18,613 nt of DNA from Ruminococcaceae bacterium UBA3903 (GCA_002391625.1 DGFJ01000037.1:1-18613); one strand, 5' to 3'; shown: positions 1 to 7,413, numbered from the stretch's first letter. Program-made: numbers and translations. Notes: generated by a model from the letters alone, not told the origin.

Positions 1-87
1 CCAACTATTGACAGAGAGCCAAATATGTAAGCATATTGTTGTTACAAGATTTGAATTGTCACACGGATTATGCTTATTTTATGTATT

Positions 88-639
88 TTACTTAAACCAC
101 TCTCTTGATTTTTCCAATATAGAATCCTTTAGATTATCAATATCATTTTTATTATTAATAGAGCAAAAATACATACTGCCTGCCATAGCAATTTCCATGT
201 GATCACACCAATGCTCAATAGTTTGTATGATATGTTCGCATTCAATAGGACGAGTTCCTGCTCTCAAAGCAATCGCATAGCACTTTTTACCTGATTTAAA
301 CTTTTTATGAGCCAAATTAGGATTTGTATTACTATAAGCAGTGCACCTGTCTATAAATACCTTGAATTGCCCTGGAACATCTGCCCAGTAGGACGGCGCA
401 GCAATTACAAGTGTATCTGCATCGTTCATTTTCTTTAGCAGCGATGCCATATCATCATTAAGTATGCAAGTACAAGTTTCATAACAAGATTTATCCCCAA
501 CGCAATAGTTAATTGTTAAATCGCCAAGACAAACTATCTCGGAAACTGTGTTAGATGGAAGTTGAGATTGTATAATTTTGATGATTTCCTGCGTTGCACC
601 GTTATTCTTCGGGCTTGCATTCAATAATAAAACGCTCAT
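88..639 (-). CDS. Flavodoxin-family NAD(P)H-dependent oxidoreductase
   Basis: A 183-residue flavodoxin-fold protein of the NADPH-dependent FMN reductase type, expected to bind FMN in the cytoplasm and reduce an unknown substrate. The N-terminus has strand VLLLNASP followed by KNNGATQE, the FMN phosphate-binding loop. APSYWADVPGQFKVFIDRC in the middle is the second flavin-contact region typical of the family. Between them lies a cysteine cluster, YCVGDKSCYETCTC followed by NDDM, reminiscent of iron-sulfur flavoproteins but with altered spacing. I chose the ATG at 637-639 because GGAG lies just upstream and because a longer reading frame would run through the tRNA-Leu gene. No convincing promoter lies between the tRNA terminator and the gene; a TATACT at 671-676 lacks a good -35. 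The family is clear, the substrate is not. Confidence 0.85.
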   Translation of the reverse strand: MSVLLLNASPKNNGATQEIIKIIQSQLPSNTVSEIVCLGDLTINYCVGDKSCYETCTCILNDDMASLLKKMNDADTLVIAAPSYWADVPGQFKVFIDRCTAYSNTNPNLAHKKFKSGKKCYAIALRAGTRPIECEHIIQTIEHWCDHMEIAMAGSMYFCSINNKNDIDNLKDSILEKSREWFK

Positions 640-690
640 ATTTACACACTCCAATAATACAAATATTTTTAGTATAATACTATCATATAA

Positions 691-722
691 AATAAAAAAC
701 ACCAATCTTTTCTGATTGATGT
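691..722 (-). terminator. Intrinsic terminator of tRNA-Leu
   Basis: Read on the minus strand, ACATCAATC (722-714) pairs with GATTGGTGT (707-699) across a 6-nt loop, and a T-rich tract follows at 699-691. It starts a few bases after the tRNA CCA end, so it should end the tRNA transcript before the flavodoxin-like gene. Confidence 0.8.
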
Positions 723-726
723 TTTT

Positions 727-813
727 TGGTGCCGGTGGCCGGACTCGAACCGGCACGGTATCGCTACCGGAGGATTTTGAGTCCTCTACGTCTGCCAATT
801 CCATCACACCGGC
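727..813 (-). tRNA. tRNA-Leu (anticodon CAA)
   Basis: An 87-nt class II tRNA that decodes UUG. The minus-strand sequence has acceptor arm GCCGGTG paired with CACCGGC, discriminator A730 and an encoded CCA (729-727). The D-arm is typical of tRNA-Leu. The anticodon stem GAGGA/TCCTC encloses loop CTCAAAA, so the anticodon is CAA (777-779). A long variable arm CGGTA-GCGA-TACCG and T-arm GCCGG-TTCGAGT-CCGGC complete it. It has its own promoter upstream and terminator downstream. Confidence 0.97.
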
Positions 814-828
814 ATGGCAACAATTTGT

Positions 829-857
829 ATTATACAGTATGACCTAAAAAAAATCAA
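829..857 (-). promoter_or_regulatory. Promoter of tRNA-Leu
   Basis: On the minus strand, -35 TTGATT (857-852), a 17-nt spacer and -10 TATAAT (834-829) sit about 15 nt before the tRNA 5' end. This is a good sigma-A type promoter for the tRNA gene. Confidence 0.75.
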
Positions 858-887
858 GCCTTTATTTGAAAAAATACAAAAAATGTA

Positions 888-902
888 GTTGTTAGTAACA
901 AC
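888..902. promoter_or_regulatory. 15-bp perfect palindrome, possible operator
   Basis: GTTGTTA-G-TAACAAC is a perfect 7+1+7 dyad in the 251-nt space between the tRNA-Leu promoter and the promoter of the next, divergent gene. It is about 30 bp upstream of the tRNA -35 element. Its form suits a dimeric regulator, but no regulator is known from the window. A shorter dyad GTATT-GTG-AATAC lies at 920-932. Nothing else was seen in this spacer. Confidence 0.25.
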
Positions 903-1007
903 AGGTCTTATAAATAATTGTATTGTGAATACAGATAGAGTCGTGTAGTGTAATATATCATGTTTGTATACACATAATTATTTTGTATCAGAAAAAACAA
1001 TTAAGTA

Positions 1008-1036
1008 TTGATTAATATAGCTATTTGTTATATAAT
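1008..1036 (+). promoter_or_regulatory. Promoter of the 1065 gene
   Basis: -35 TTGATT (1008-1013), a 17-nt spacer and a consensus -10 TATAAT (1031-1036). Predicted transcription start near 1043 gives a 22-nt leader that contains the GGAGGG ribosome binding site at 1055-1060. Confidence 0.75.
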
Positions 1037-1064
1037 GTAACCATTATATATTTTGGAGGGTAAT

Positions 1065-1712
1065 ATGGGACTATTAAATTCTATTTTTCATTCGGCAGTA
1101 CATACAGCAGTAAATAAAGCTGTTGGAAAGGCTGTTGATACAGCATTTGATAATGTAACAGGTCAAAATAACAGGGATAACGTCACCTCATATCAAATAC
1201 CAATGCCAAATCTAACAGGTGAGAAGGAAAGAGTTGAGTTTTTAGATTTGAATGCTGGTGATGGCGAAAACAATAGGGGCTATTATATGTTTTTAAAGCC
1301 TAGTACAATTCAGGAGGAGAATAACAGTGCTGTGGAAATTGACATAGTCTATTATTACTCTGGAAATATTGTTACTTTTAATGAAAATTGGTCTGATGGG
1401 CAGCCATCAATTTATATTGGTGTAGACGATTTTCAACAGGGTGAAGGCATACTAAGTAAATCTAGAAATTACTCAGCTGTGCCTGTTGTTAATAACTCTT
1501 TAATAAGGGAAAAGCTTGAATTTGACTATGATGGGTATTATGGTGCTTCTCATAGTATAGTATATAAATTTTATAAAACCCCAAATGATGAGCGTGTTGG
1601 TGAATATACAGTGTTAGTTGCTGATATTCCCAAAAAGTGCGATTTACAAACATATCAAAATACAGTAGATGCTTTAAATTTGATTGCATCTACAATAATA
1701 ATAGAGCGTTAA
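1065..1712 (+). CDS. Hypothetical protein with N-terminal xAVx tetrad repeats
   Basis: A 215-residue protein I do not recognise. The ATG at 1065 is preferred because GGAGGG at 1055-1060 is 4 nt upstream; an in-frame TTG at 1053 would overlap that site. Residues 10-29 are five tandem tetrads, SAVH TAVN KAVG KAVD TAFD, encoded by 12-bp imperfect repeats at 1092-1151. This should form a helix with one Ala/Val face, so it may associate with a membrane or oligomerise. The rest, from about residue 45, is a beta-rich, Asp/Asn/Tyr-rich domain with no recognisable catalytic motif. No signal peptide or transmembrane segment is visible. The gene is monocistronic, with its own promoter and strong terminator, and stands just upstream of the pilus locus on the same strand. 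A link to pili is not shown. Confidence 0.8.
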   Translation: MGLLNSIFHSAVHTAVNKAVGKAVDTAFDNVTGQNNRDNVTSYQIPMPNLTGEKERVEFLDLNAGDGENNRGYYMFLKPSTIQEENNSAVEIDIVYYYSGNIVTFNENWSDGQPSIYIGVDDFQQGEGILSKSRNYSAVPVVNNSLIREKLEFDYDGYYGASHSIVYKFYKTPNDERVGEYTVLVADIPKKCDLQTYQNTVDALNLIASTIIIER

Positions 1713-1728
1713 TAAATATAAGCTACAT

Positions 1729-1778
1729 AAAAGACACAGCCTCAAGCTTAGCTTGAGGCTGTGTCTTTTGATTTTTAT
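1729..1778 (+). terminator. Strong intrinsic terminator
   Basis: A 19-bp perfect stem (1729-1747 with 1751-1769) closes a 3-nt loop, and GATTTTTATT follows. The stem begins with AAAA and ends with TTTT, so it may work in both directions. It separates the 1065 gene from the pilus promoter. The stretch 1779-1885 after it is A+T-rich and holds nothing I recognise. Confidence 0.9.
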
Positions 1779-1885
1779 TTGTTTGTTAATTACGATGTCA
1801 TATTCTATATAAAATATTATATTTAAAAACCACCCAAAAGGGTACAAATAATATAAAAAGAATTTGATATTCAAAAGTTTCATTG

Positions 1886-1914
1886 TTGACTTTTATTTAA
1901 TTTAAGATTAGAAT
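1886..1914 (+). promoter_or_regulatory. Promoter of the pilus operon
   Basis: -35 TTGACT (1886-1891), a 17-nt spacer and -10 TAGAAT (1909-1914). The predicted start near 1921 coincides with the first base of the structured leader. Confidence 0.7.
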
Positions 1915-1921
1915 TAAGACA

Positions 1922-2002
1922 TAGTAAATTTTAGAGCATTTCTATTATGTGAATTAATACTGTGCTAAGCTGTACTCCGTTGGAGGGTATAGAAATTTAC
2001 TA
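1922..2002 (+). promoter_or_regulatory. Candidate structured 5' leader RNA of the pilus operon
   Basis: The 81 nt can fold into a compact three-way junction. P1 is 10 bp and perfect: TAGTAAATTT (1922-1931) with AAATTTACTA (1993-2002). P2 pairs 1932-1938 with 1961-1967 and has one mismatch and one G-U; it extends through an inner helix, 1943-1947 with 1955-1959. P3 pairs 1970-1978 with 1982-1992, with a GG bulge at 1985-1986 and a GTT loop. Junctions are almost without unpaired bases. A competing 8-bp helix, ATTTCTAT (1938-1945) with ATAGAAAT (1989-1996), would break P1, P2 and P3, so two exclusive folds exist on paper. The ribosome binding site AAGGAG (2015-2020) follows P1 by 12 nt. It matches no riboswitch class that I know. 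The fold was done by eye. Confidence 0.45.
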
Positions 2003-2026
2003 ACATTTTAAAGAAAGGAGAATTAT

Positions 2027-5000
2027 ATGAAAGAAAAACAACAGTCGGTAAACGGAAAGTGTAAAAGATATGGTAAAAGACTTTTAGCTATCGTTTTATC
2101 AATGCTTATGGTAATATGTGGCATTTCGGTAGGTCAGGTTTCTGTTTATGCGGCATCAATTACCTTTGATGGCAGCACTGCGGTTTACATTGATGTTGGT
2201 GGATGTTCATGGGCCTTAGATGACTACTGTGTACCTGCTATGAAATTTTATACAGGCAGTTCTATGTCATATACAGACTGTACAAAGGTAAGCGGCTCGG
2301 TGTATAAGGTTGTTCCCAACGCTGGTACATATGCTGAAATGTCTATTGCTCGTCACAATACTGCTGGTTATTACAATGAGAAGCACAATATTTCCTTGGA
2401 ATCTGGCAAAAACGAGTATATAGTAAACAGCGGGTATAATGGCGGTTCATGGAGTAGCTATACAGAAGTGCCTACCCAGAAAGAGTATAATGCTACTCTT
2501 GGTACATCTATAACAGATAACGAAAATTTGTACACGGTTAAGGCGTCATTCTTTGACTACTATACTGATACAGAGATTAATTCTGGTTGGCGTTCTGCTA
2601 GCTACAATAACTCACATGGCGATTGGGAACCTTATCATAAGCTTAACACTGCTATTGCTAATTTGTCATCTACCACAGGTTTTAAATTTCCACTGTATTT
2701 TGGTAACTTTTGGTCAAAGGCTGATGGTTGGACAGGCAGTAACTCTACCAACTATTATAACAGAGATACCGTACAGGGCGGTTACTTAAAGAATTTTAGT
2801 AACTGGGCAAATAACTCTGCTGGTATTCCTGCCAGTACCGATTACGCTAACTCTGTTACAGGACTTACAGATGTAAACCTGTCGGACAATATGCTGAAAA
2901 TGGCTAGTAATTCTGGCAGCAGCTTGGGCTTTTACGCTCCATACTTTGACACTGACTGGATAACGGGAAGCAACTCATTGAACACCCAGCTTGGTACGGT
3001 GGTTAACACCGAATTCCCAATGCGTGTTACTACTAACAGCTACGGTGACCCATACTATGAGTTTTGGAACTATGATTTTGCGACAAAAACACCAAAGGAT
3101 AACATATATTTTACAGGATATGACAGTGGTAACCTTGTATTAAATTATGGTTCTGGCAGCAATTATGCAGTATATGATGCACAGGATTTCTATGGTGGTG
3201 GCGCTGGTTCACAGCACCCAGGATTTTTCCCATTTGATATAAGCTCCACCAACGGTGGCCGCTCTGATGGACGTGCAACTGATTTTGCTTTTGGTATGCG
3301 TTTGGATATCGACTTTAATTTAGCAAAGGGTGGCATATCATCCAGCGGTAATCCTATTGAATTTAATTTCGAGGGTGACGACGACGTTTGGGTTTATATT
3401 GACGGCAAGCTAGTTCTTGACCTAGGCGGTGACCATAAAAACGCTAAGGGTACCATTGATTTTAAGGATTTAACAGCCAGCGTTACAACAGGTGTTAGAG
3501 CCTTAGAGGGTCAAACAGATGGTATTACTCGTAACACAAACTTCACATGGTTTAACAATAACGATAACGTTACAACCCATACATTAACACTTTACTATAT
3601 GGAACGTGGTATGGTAGAGTCTAACCTTAAATTTGGTTTCTCTATGTCACCGGTGGGTAACCAATTTATTGCTAATAAAACAGTTAATGTTGCAGATGTT
3701 AATGCTGGTCTACAGGAAGACGTTAAAAATCTAGATGATTTTACGATGACCCACACCACAGCTGAAGCACAGGCTGGCTCATACTCAGCTGCCAGCAATA
3801 AGAATTACACTTTTTCTGATGGTACTAATTCATCACAAAAAACAACCAATTCGTCCGGACAGTACGATTTAGGTGATGGAGATACAGCGTATTTTACAGA
3901 CCAGTTTAATACTGGTGATTGGTTTAAGGTGGTGGAGGCGGCTTCAGAAAATTCCTATTTGACCTATACACCATCTTGGACAGCTACTGATATTTTGACA
4001 GAGCAGACAATAGCTACTGGTGACACAACCGATTCTAGCTTTCAGTTTAAGACAACTTCTGCATCACCATTGGATTCAACCAAGATAAGACTAGACTATG
4101 TTAACACTCCACAGGTAGCACCTTTATCAGTTACAAAAGCATTGAAGGACAGCGATGGCACTACCAGCCTAGACGGCAGTGACAACACAAAATTCAATGC
4201 AACCTTTGAGGTTAGCTTAGACGGTGGTACTAATTATAAAACCTATCCTTTGCAGTACAAGATTTCTGGCGATGATACGGTTTATAATTTAGACAATAAT
4301 GGTAAGCTGAATTCCAATGCTATGCTACAGGGTGGAAAAACTATTACCTTTAATAACTTACCAGTAAATGCCTTGGTTAGAATTACCGAGGACAGCCTTA
4401 GTGGTTATCAGTATGTTACCACAGCTGGTACAGATACAACGGCTAACGGTGGTAGGGTTACTATACCAGCCTCTGGTTCATCAGTAACCATTACAAACAA
4501 GAAAAATCCACCTGATGCTACTAACGTTGTTTTAAAGGCAAATAAGACATTAAATGGTGGTACATCCGACGTGATTACAGCCGCAGGCACAATTAAATTT
4601 ACTGATTTTCAGTTTGATTTATACGAGGTGGACAGCTTAACAGCTACTGCTGACAGCGGTACTAAATCGGGTGCTACTAAAAACAACTTGGCTAATGGTT
4701 CTGTTACCTTTGATTCAATTAATTTTGCAGCAACAGGTACAAAGTATTATGTTATCAAAGAAGTAATCGGTACAGATGCACTGGTTAACTATGATAGCTC
4801 TATATTTAGGGCTAAAGTAGTTGTTACAAATGTCAATGGTAAATTAACACCTACCGTTACCTATTATAAAGCAGATGGTACAACCATACTTGATGCTAAC
4901 AAGGTAGTGTTTGATAACACGGTAAAAAAGGGTAACGTGAAGATTCACAAAATGAACGATAACGGTATTGATTTAGCCGGTGCTAAATTTAAATTGGAAT

Positions 5001-5398
5001 ATGCCGATGATAATTGGAATGTTGTAACAGGTGGAAAAACATATACTGGTACAACTGATGCCAAAGGTGAATGTTCCTTTTTGGATTTAGAGATTGGTAA
5101 CTATTTACTGACAGAGGTAGAGTCCCCAGCGGGCAACGCTCTTTTAGCTGAGCCAATTAAGGTAACAATACCACTGGTATATAGCAAAGGCGATATTGTT
5201 AATGGCGTTGCAATGGATACATCAGGAACAGCATTCGATTTCACGTATGAAATTACAAATGCTAAGCTTCTTGATATGCCTCCAGCAGGTGGTGGAGGAT
5301 ACACATTGTTCTATTATCTAGGTGGTGCTATGGTTCTATTAGCCGGTACAGCTATGATAATATGGAAGAAAAAACGTCACAAAACAACAAAAGCATAA
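2027..5398 (+). CDS. Large sortase-anchored tip adhesin/pilin (fibro-slime and Spy0128-like domains)
   Basis: A 1123-residue surface protein, probably the pilus tip adhesin. It starts at an ATG 6 nt after AAGGAG. A signal peptide runs to about residue 41-42 (ending VSVYA-A). Residues about 43-145 form a beta-rich module with three cysteines, faintly like a starch-binding module. A fibro-slime (PA14-like) domain follows: GDDDVWVYIDGKLVLDLGG around 450-470, closing with TLTLYYMERGMVESNLKF near 515-535. Acidic pairs like DDD bind calcium and sugar in PA14 lectins. Two Spy0128/FctA-like pilin repeats span roughly 700-980. A SpaA/CnaB-type fold follows (VKIHKMND, LLTEVESPAG, YEITN) with a plausible Lys-Glu-Asn isopeptide set. 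The sorting signal is MPPAGG at 1084-1089, then a hydrophobic segment and KKKRHK tail. No YPKN-type pilin lysine motif is seen, which fits a tip rather than a shaft subunit. It is first in the operon. Confidence 0.88.
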   Translation: MKEKQQSVNGKCKRYGKRLLAIVLSMLMVICGISVGQVSVYAASITFDGSTAVYIDVGGCSWALDDYCVPAMKFYTGSSMSYTDCTKVSGSVYKVVPNAGTYAEMSIARHNTAGYYNEKHNISLESGKNEYIVNSGYNGGSWSSYTEVPTQKEYNATLGTSITDNENLYTVKASFFDYYTDTEINSGWRSASYNNSHGDWEPYHKLNTAIANLSSTTGFKFPLYFGNFWSKADGWTGSNSTNYYNRDTVQGGYLKNFSNWANNSAGIPASTDYANSVTGLTDVNLSDNMLKMASNSGSSLGFYAPYFDTDWITGSNSLNTQLGTVVNTEFPMRVTTNSYGDPYYEFWNYDFATKTPKDNIYFTGYDSGNLVLNYGSGSNYAVYDAQDFYGGGAGSQHPGFFPFDISSTNGGRSDGRATDFAFGMRLDIDFNLAKGGISSSGNPIEFNFEGDDDVWVYIDGKLVLDLGGDHKNAKGTIDFKDLTASVTTGVRALEGQTDGITRNTNFTWFNNNDNVTTHTLTLYYMERGMVESNLKFGFSMSPVGNQFIANKTVNVADVNAGLQEDVKNLDDFTMTHTTAEAQAGSYSAASNKNYTFSDGTNSSQKTTNSSGQYDLGDGDTAYFTDQFNTGDWFKVVEAASENSYLTYTPSWTATDILTEQTIATGDTTDSSFQFKTTSASPLDSTKIRLDYVNTPQVAPLSVTKALKDSDGTTSLDGSDNTKFNATFEVSLDGGTNYKTYPLQYKISGDDTVYNLDNNGKLNSNAMLQGGKTITFNNLPVNALVRITEDSLSGYQYVTTAGTDTTANGGRVTIPASGSSVTITNKKNPPDATNVVLKANKTLNGGTSDVITAAGTIKFTDFQFDLYEVDSLTATADSGTKSGATKNNLANGSVTFDSINFAATGTKYYVIKEVIGTDALVNYDSSIFRAKVVVTNVNGKLTPTVTYYKADGTTILDANKVVFDNTVKKGNVKIHKMNDNGIDLAGAKFKLEYADDNWNVVTGGKTYTGTTDAKGECSFLDLEIGNYLLTEVESPAGNALLAEPIKVTIPLVYSKGDIVNGVAMDTSGTAFDFTYEITNAKLLDMPPAGGGGYTLFYYLGGAMVLLAGTAMIIWKKKRHKTTKA

Positions 5399-5410
5399 AG
5401 ATGGTACTAT

Positions 5411-5429
5411 GATACTGTGGAACAGTATC
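5411..5429 (+). repeat. Intercistronic hairpin between tip and backbone pilin genes
   Basis: GATACTGT and ACAGTATC form a perfect 8-bp stem over a GGA loop, only 12 nt after the adhesin stop codon. A-rich sequence rather than a T-tract follows, so it is not a standard terminator. It could mark an RNA processing or stability point that lets backbone pilin mRNA outlast adhesin mRNA. Confidence 0.6.
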
Positions 5430-5461
5430 GAAAAATAAAATTAAAAAGTGAGGATTACAAC

Positions 5462-7330
5462 ATGAGTAAGAGAATTTCTACAAGCATTTTTGCGGTTCTT
5501 TTAGCTATTATGATGATGGTTACTATGATACCTTCTGTATCAGCAGCTCCAACTATCGATACTAGCAAAAAAACAAGCTTGACATTAGTTAAGTATGACG
5601 GTCAAGCAGGTGACACCTCTAAGCCACTAGGCGGTGTTACATTTACATACCTAAAGGTTGCTGGCCTAATGCAGATTAATGATACTACAGCAGGTTATAC
5701 AGTAGCATATTCAGTAACAGACAGCTTTAAAGCAAAGCTAGGTTTAGGTGCTGCTGATTATACAGACAGCGGTACATACAAGGCTACTACTATTCAGAGT
5801 GCTTTAAATAAAGCAACTGATATGAAGTCTTGGATAAAAGCTAACGCAGGTACAGATATGGCTGTAACTGATGATACAACAGGTATTACAAAGGCTACTG
5901 ACCTAAGTCAGGGCTTATACCTAGTAGTAGAAACAGCATATCCTTCAAACGTTACTGCTCCTTGTTCTCCTTTTGTTGTTTCTTTGCCAATGCCTGACGG
6001 TTTTGACATAGACGGCAATTCAGCAAACAATACAGCATCTACAGATTGGGTTTATGATGTAACAGCTAAACCTAAAAACGAAACCAAAGAGGCTGGACAT
6101 ATTGACAAGAATATCAAATTGCCTGACGGTACTCTAACAAAAGCTGATGATGTGAACATTGGTGATGATGTAACATTCCAGATTGATGCAGAGGTTCCAG
6201 CAAATGTTACTGACCTAAAGATATTCCAAATCGTTGATACACTAAGCACAGGTCTTACATACAAGGATGTAGTATCTGTAAAGGGTATAAAGGAAGATGG
6301 TTCAGAGGTTGCCCTTTCAAAGGGTGCTGGCAGCGACGGTAAAAACTATGTTGTAAGAGCAGACGGACAAAAAGTAACAGTTGCTTTCTATAACAAAGCC
6401 GCTATTGCTGACTGCAAATTTGTTAGAATAGAGCTAACAGCTACACTTAATGACAAGGCTGTTATTGGTGACAAGGGTAACCCTAACCACGCTGACCTAG
6501 AGTATTCTAACACAGCTACTCCTGGTATAGACGATGGCACTACTCCTCCAGAGCCAAACGATGATACAAAGAAAGTACCAGCAAAAGACCCACTGGTTTA
6601 CACATATGCAATTAACATTGACAAAATCAATGGTGAGGGTGCAAAGCTTGCTGGTGCAACCTTTGAGCTGTACAATGCAAAGGGCGAGAAAATTAATGTT
6701 GCTAAAACTACAGCTAATAACTATGTTGTAAAAGCTACAGGTACAGACGCAATCGTTTCTACTGCTACAAGCAATATTGTTATCAGTGGCTTAGACGCTG
6801 GCACATATACACTTAAAGAAACAGTTGCTCCAGCTGGTTACAACCTATTAGCCACAACTGTAACTGTTGAGATTAAAAGCACAAAGCATTTTGCTGAAAA
6901 CGTTGCCGACGGCAGCTATATTCAAATTGTAGATGGCGAAAGATACTACAAAAAAATTAATGGCAAATTCGTTGAGCTAACATGGGAAGAATCACAAATT
7001 GTTAAAGAGGTTTCTAGTGAATATAACCCTAACATCAGTGGTTATGAGGAAGTAACTAAGAATTATCTAAACGTTGGTTCAGATACAATCTATATTGAGC
7101 AGACTGAAAACGTTGCTGTTAAATATAGAGAAGTAATTATTTCTTCAGCTCCTGAATATACAATGACAGATGGCACAGCATTTTTGACTGTTACAAACAA
7201 CAAAGGCTTTGAACTGCCGGTAACCGGTGGCATGGGTACATACCTGTTCATCTTTGGCGGTCTAATGCTAATTGGTGTTGGTACATTCTTCTTTGTAGCT
7301 TATAAGAAAAAGGCTAAAAAAGCTGAATAA
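5462..7330 (+). CDS. LPXTG major (backbone) pilin, isopeptide-forming
   Basis: A 622-residue backbone pilin of the SpaA/RrgB type, polymerised by sortase outside the membrane. The ATG at 5462 follows GAGG (5450-5453) and begins a clean signal peptide ending near PSVSAA; an upstream in-frame GTG at 5417 falls inside the intercistronic hairpin. A D1 domain runs to about residue 200. The pilin motif DWVYDVTAKPKN follows, with K205 in the place of the shaft-forming lysine of YPKN. The D2 isopeptide domain shows the family marker GNPNHADLEYSN. A SpaA-like D3 starts at TYAINIDK and carries the E-box KETVAPAGY (E453). LPVTG at 585-589 is followed by a hydrophobic anchor and a KKKAKKAE tail. Residues about 472-572 are an unusually long insertion in D3. 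Two class C sortases follow. Confidence 0.93.
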   Translation: MSKRISTSIFAVLLAIMMMVTMIPSVSAAPTIDTSKKTSLTLVKYDGQAGDTSKPLGGVTFTYLKVAGLMQINDTTAGYTVAYSVTDSFKAKLGLGAADYTDSGTYKATTIQSALNKATDMKSWIKANAGTDMAVTDDTTGITKATDLSQGLYLVVETAYPSNVTAPCSPFVVSLPMPDGFDIDGNSANNTASTDWVYDVTAKPKNETKEAGHIDKNIKLPDGTLTKADDVNIGDDVTFQIDAEVPANVTDLKIFQIVDTLSTGLTYKDVVSVKGIKEDGSEVALSKGAGSDGKNYVVRADGQKVTVAFYNKAAIADCKFVRIELTATLNDKAVIGDKGNPNHADLEYSNTATPGIDDGTTPPEPNDDTKKVPAKDPLVYTYAINIDKINGEGAKLAGATFELYNAKGEKINVAKTTANNYVVKATGTDAIVSTATSNIVISGLDAGTYTLKETVAPAGYNLLATTVTVEIKSTKHFAENVADGSYIQIVDGERYYKKINGKFVELTWEESQIVKEVSSEYNPNISGYEEVTKNYLNVGSDTIYIEQTENVAVKYREVIISSAPEYTMTDGTAFLTVTNNKGFELPVTGGMGTYLFIFGGLMLIGVGTFFFVAYKKKAKKAE

Positions 7331-7368
7331 TTAATCTAATATTATTAGACGTTATTTGGAAAACATAA

Positions 7369-7413
7369 GTACAATAGAGGAACAGGCGTATTACCTGTTC
7401 CTCTGTTTTGTAC
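7369..7413 (+). terminator. Terminator-like hairpin after the pilin genes
   Basis: AGAGGAACAGG (7376-7386) pairs perfectly with CCTGTTCCTCT (7394-7404). GTACAA (7369-7374) can extend it with TTGTAC (7408-7413). The T-tract is short (GTTTTG), so termination may be partial and let some transcription reach the sortases. Confidence 0.7.

Noticed and set aside
640..807. N-terminal extension of the flavodoxin-like protein across the tRNA-Leu gene
   Set aside because: The extension is a translation of the tRNA and its terminator; the ATG at 637-639 has its own GGAG site and the correct family start.
727..813. tRNA-Leu as an attachment site for an integrated island carrying the pilus locus
   Set aside because: No integrase is present, and I saw no second copy of the tRNA 3' end in the window; the tRNA 3' end also faces away from the pilus genes.
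1971..1992. Match of the pilus leader to a c-di-GMP riboswitch
   Set aside because: The leader lacks the conserved core and tetraloop/receptor elements of the c-di-GMP-I class and shows no recognisable c-di-GMP-II core, so no known class is assigned.
4667..4678. SGAT (S881-T884) in the tip adhesin, like the ApbE flavinylation motif
   Set aside because: It lies in a loop of a Spy0128-like pilin repeat with no FMN-binding domain around it, and four residues can match by chance.
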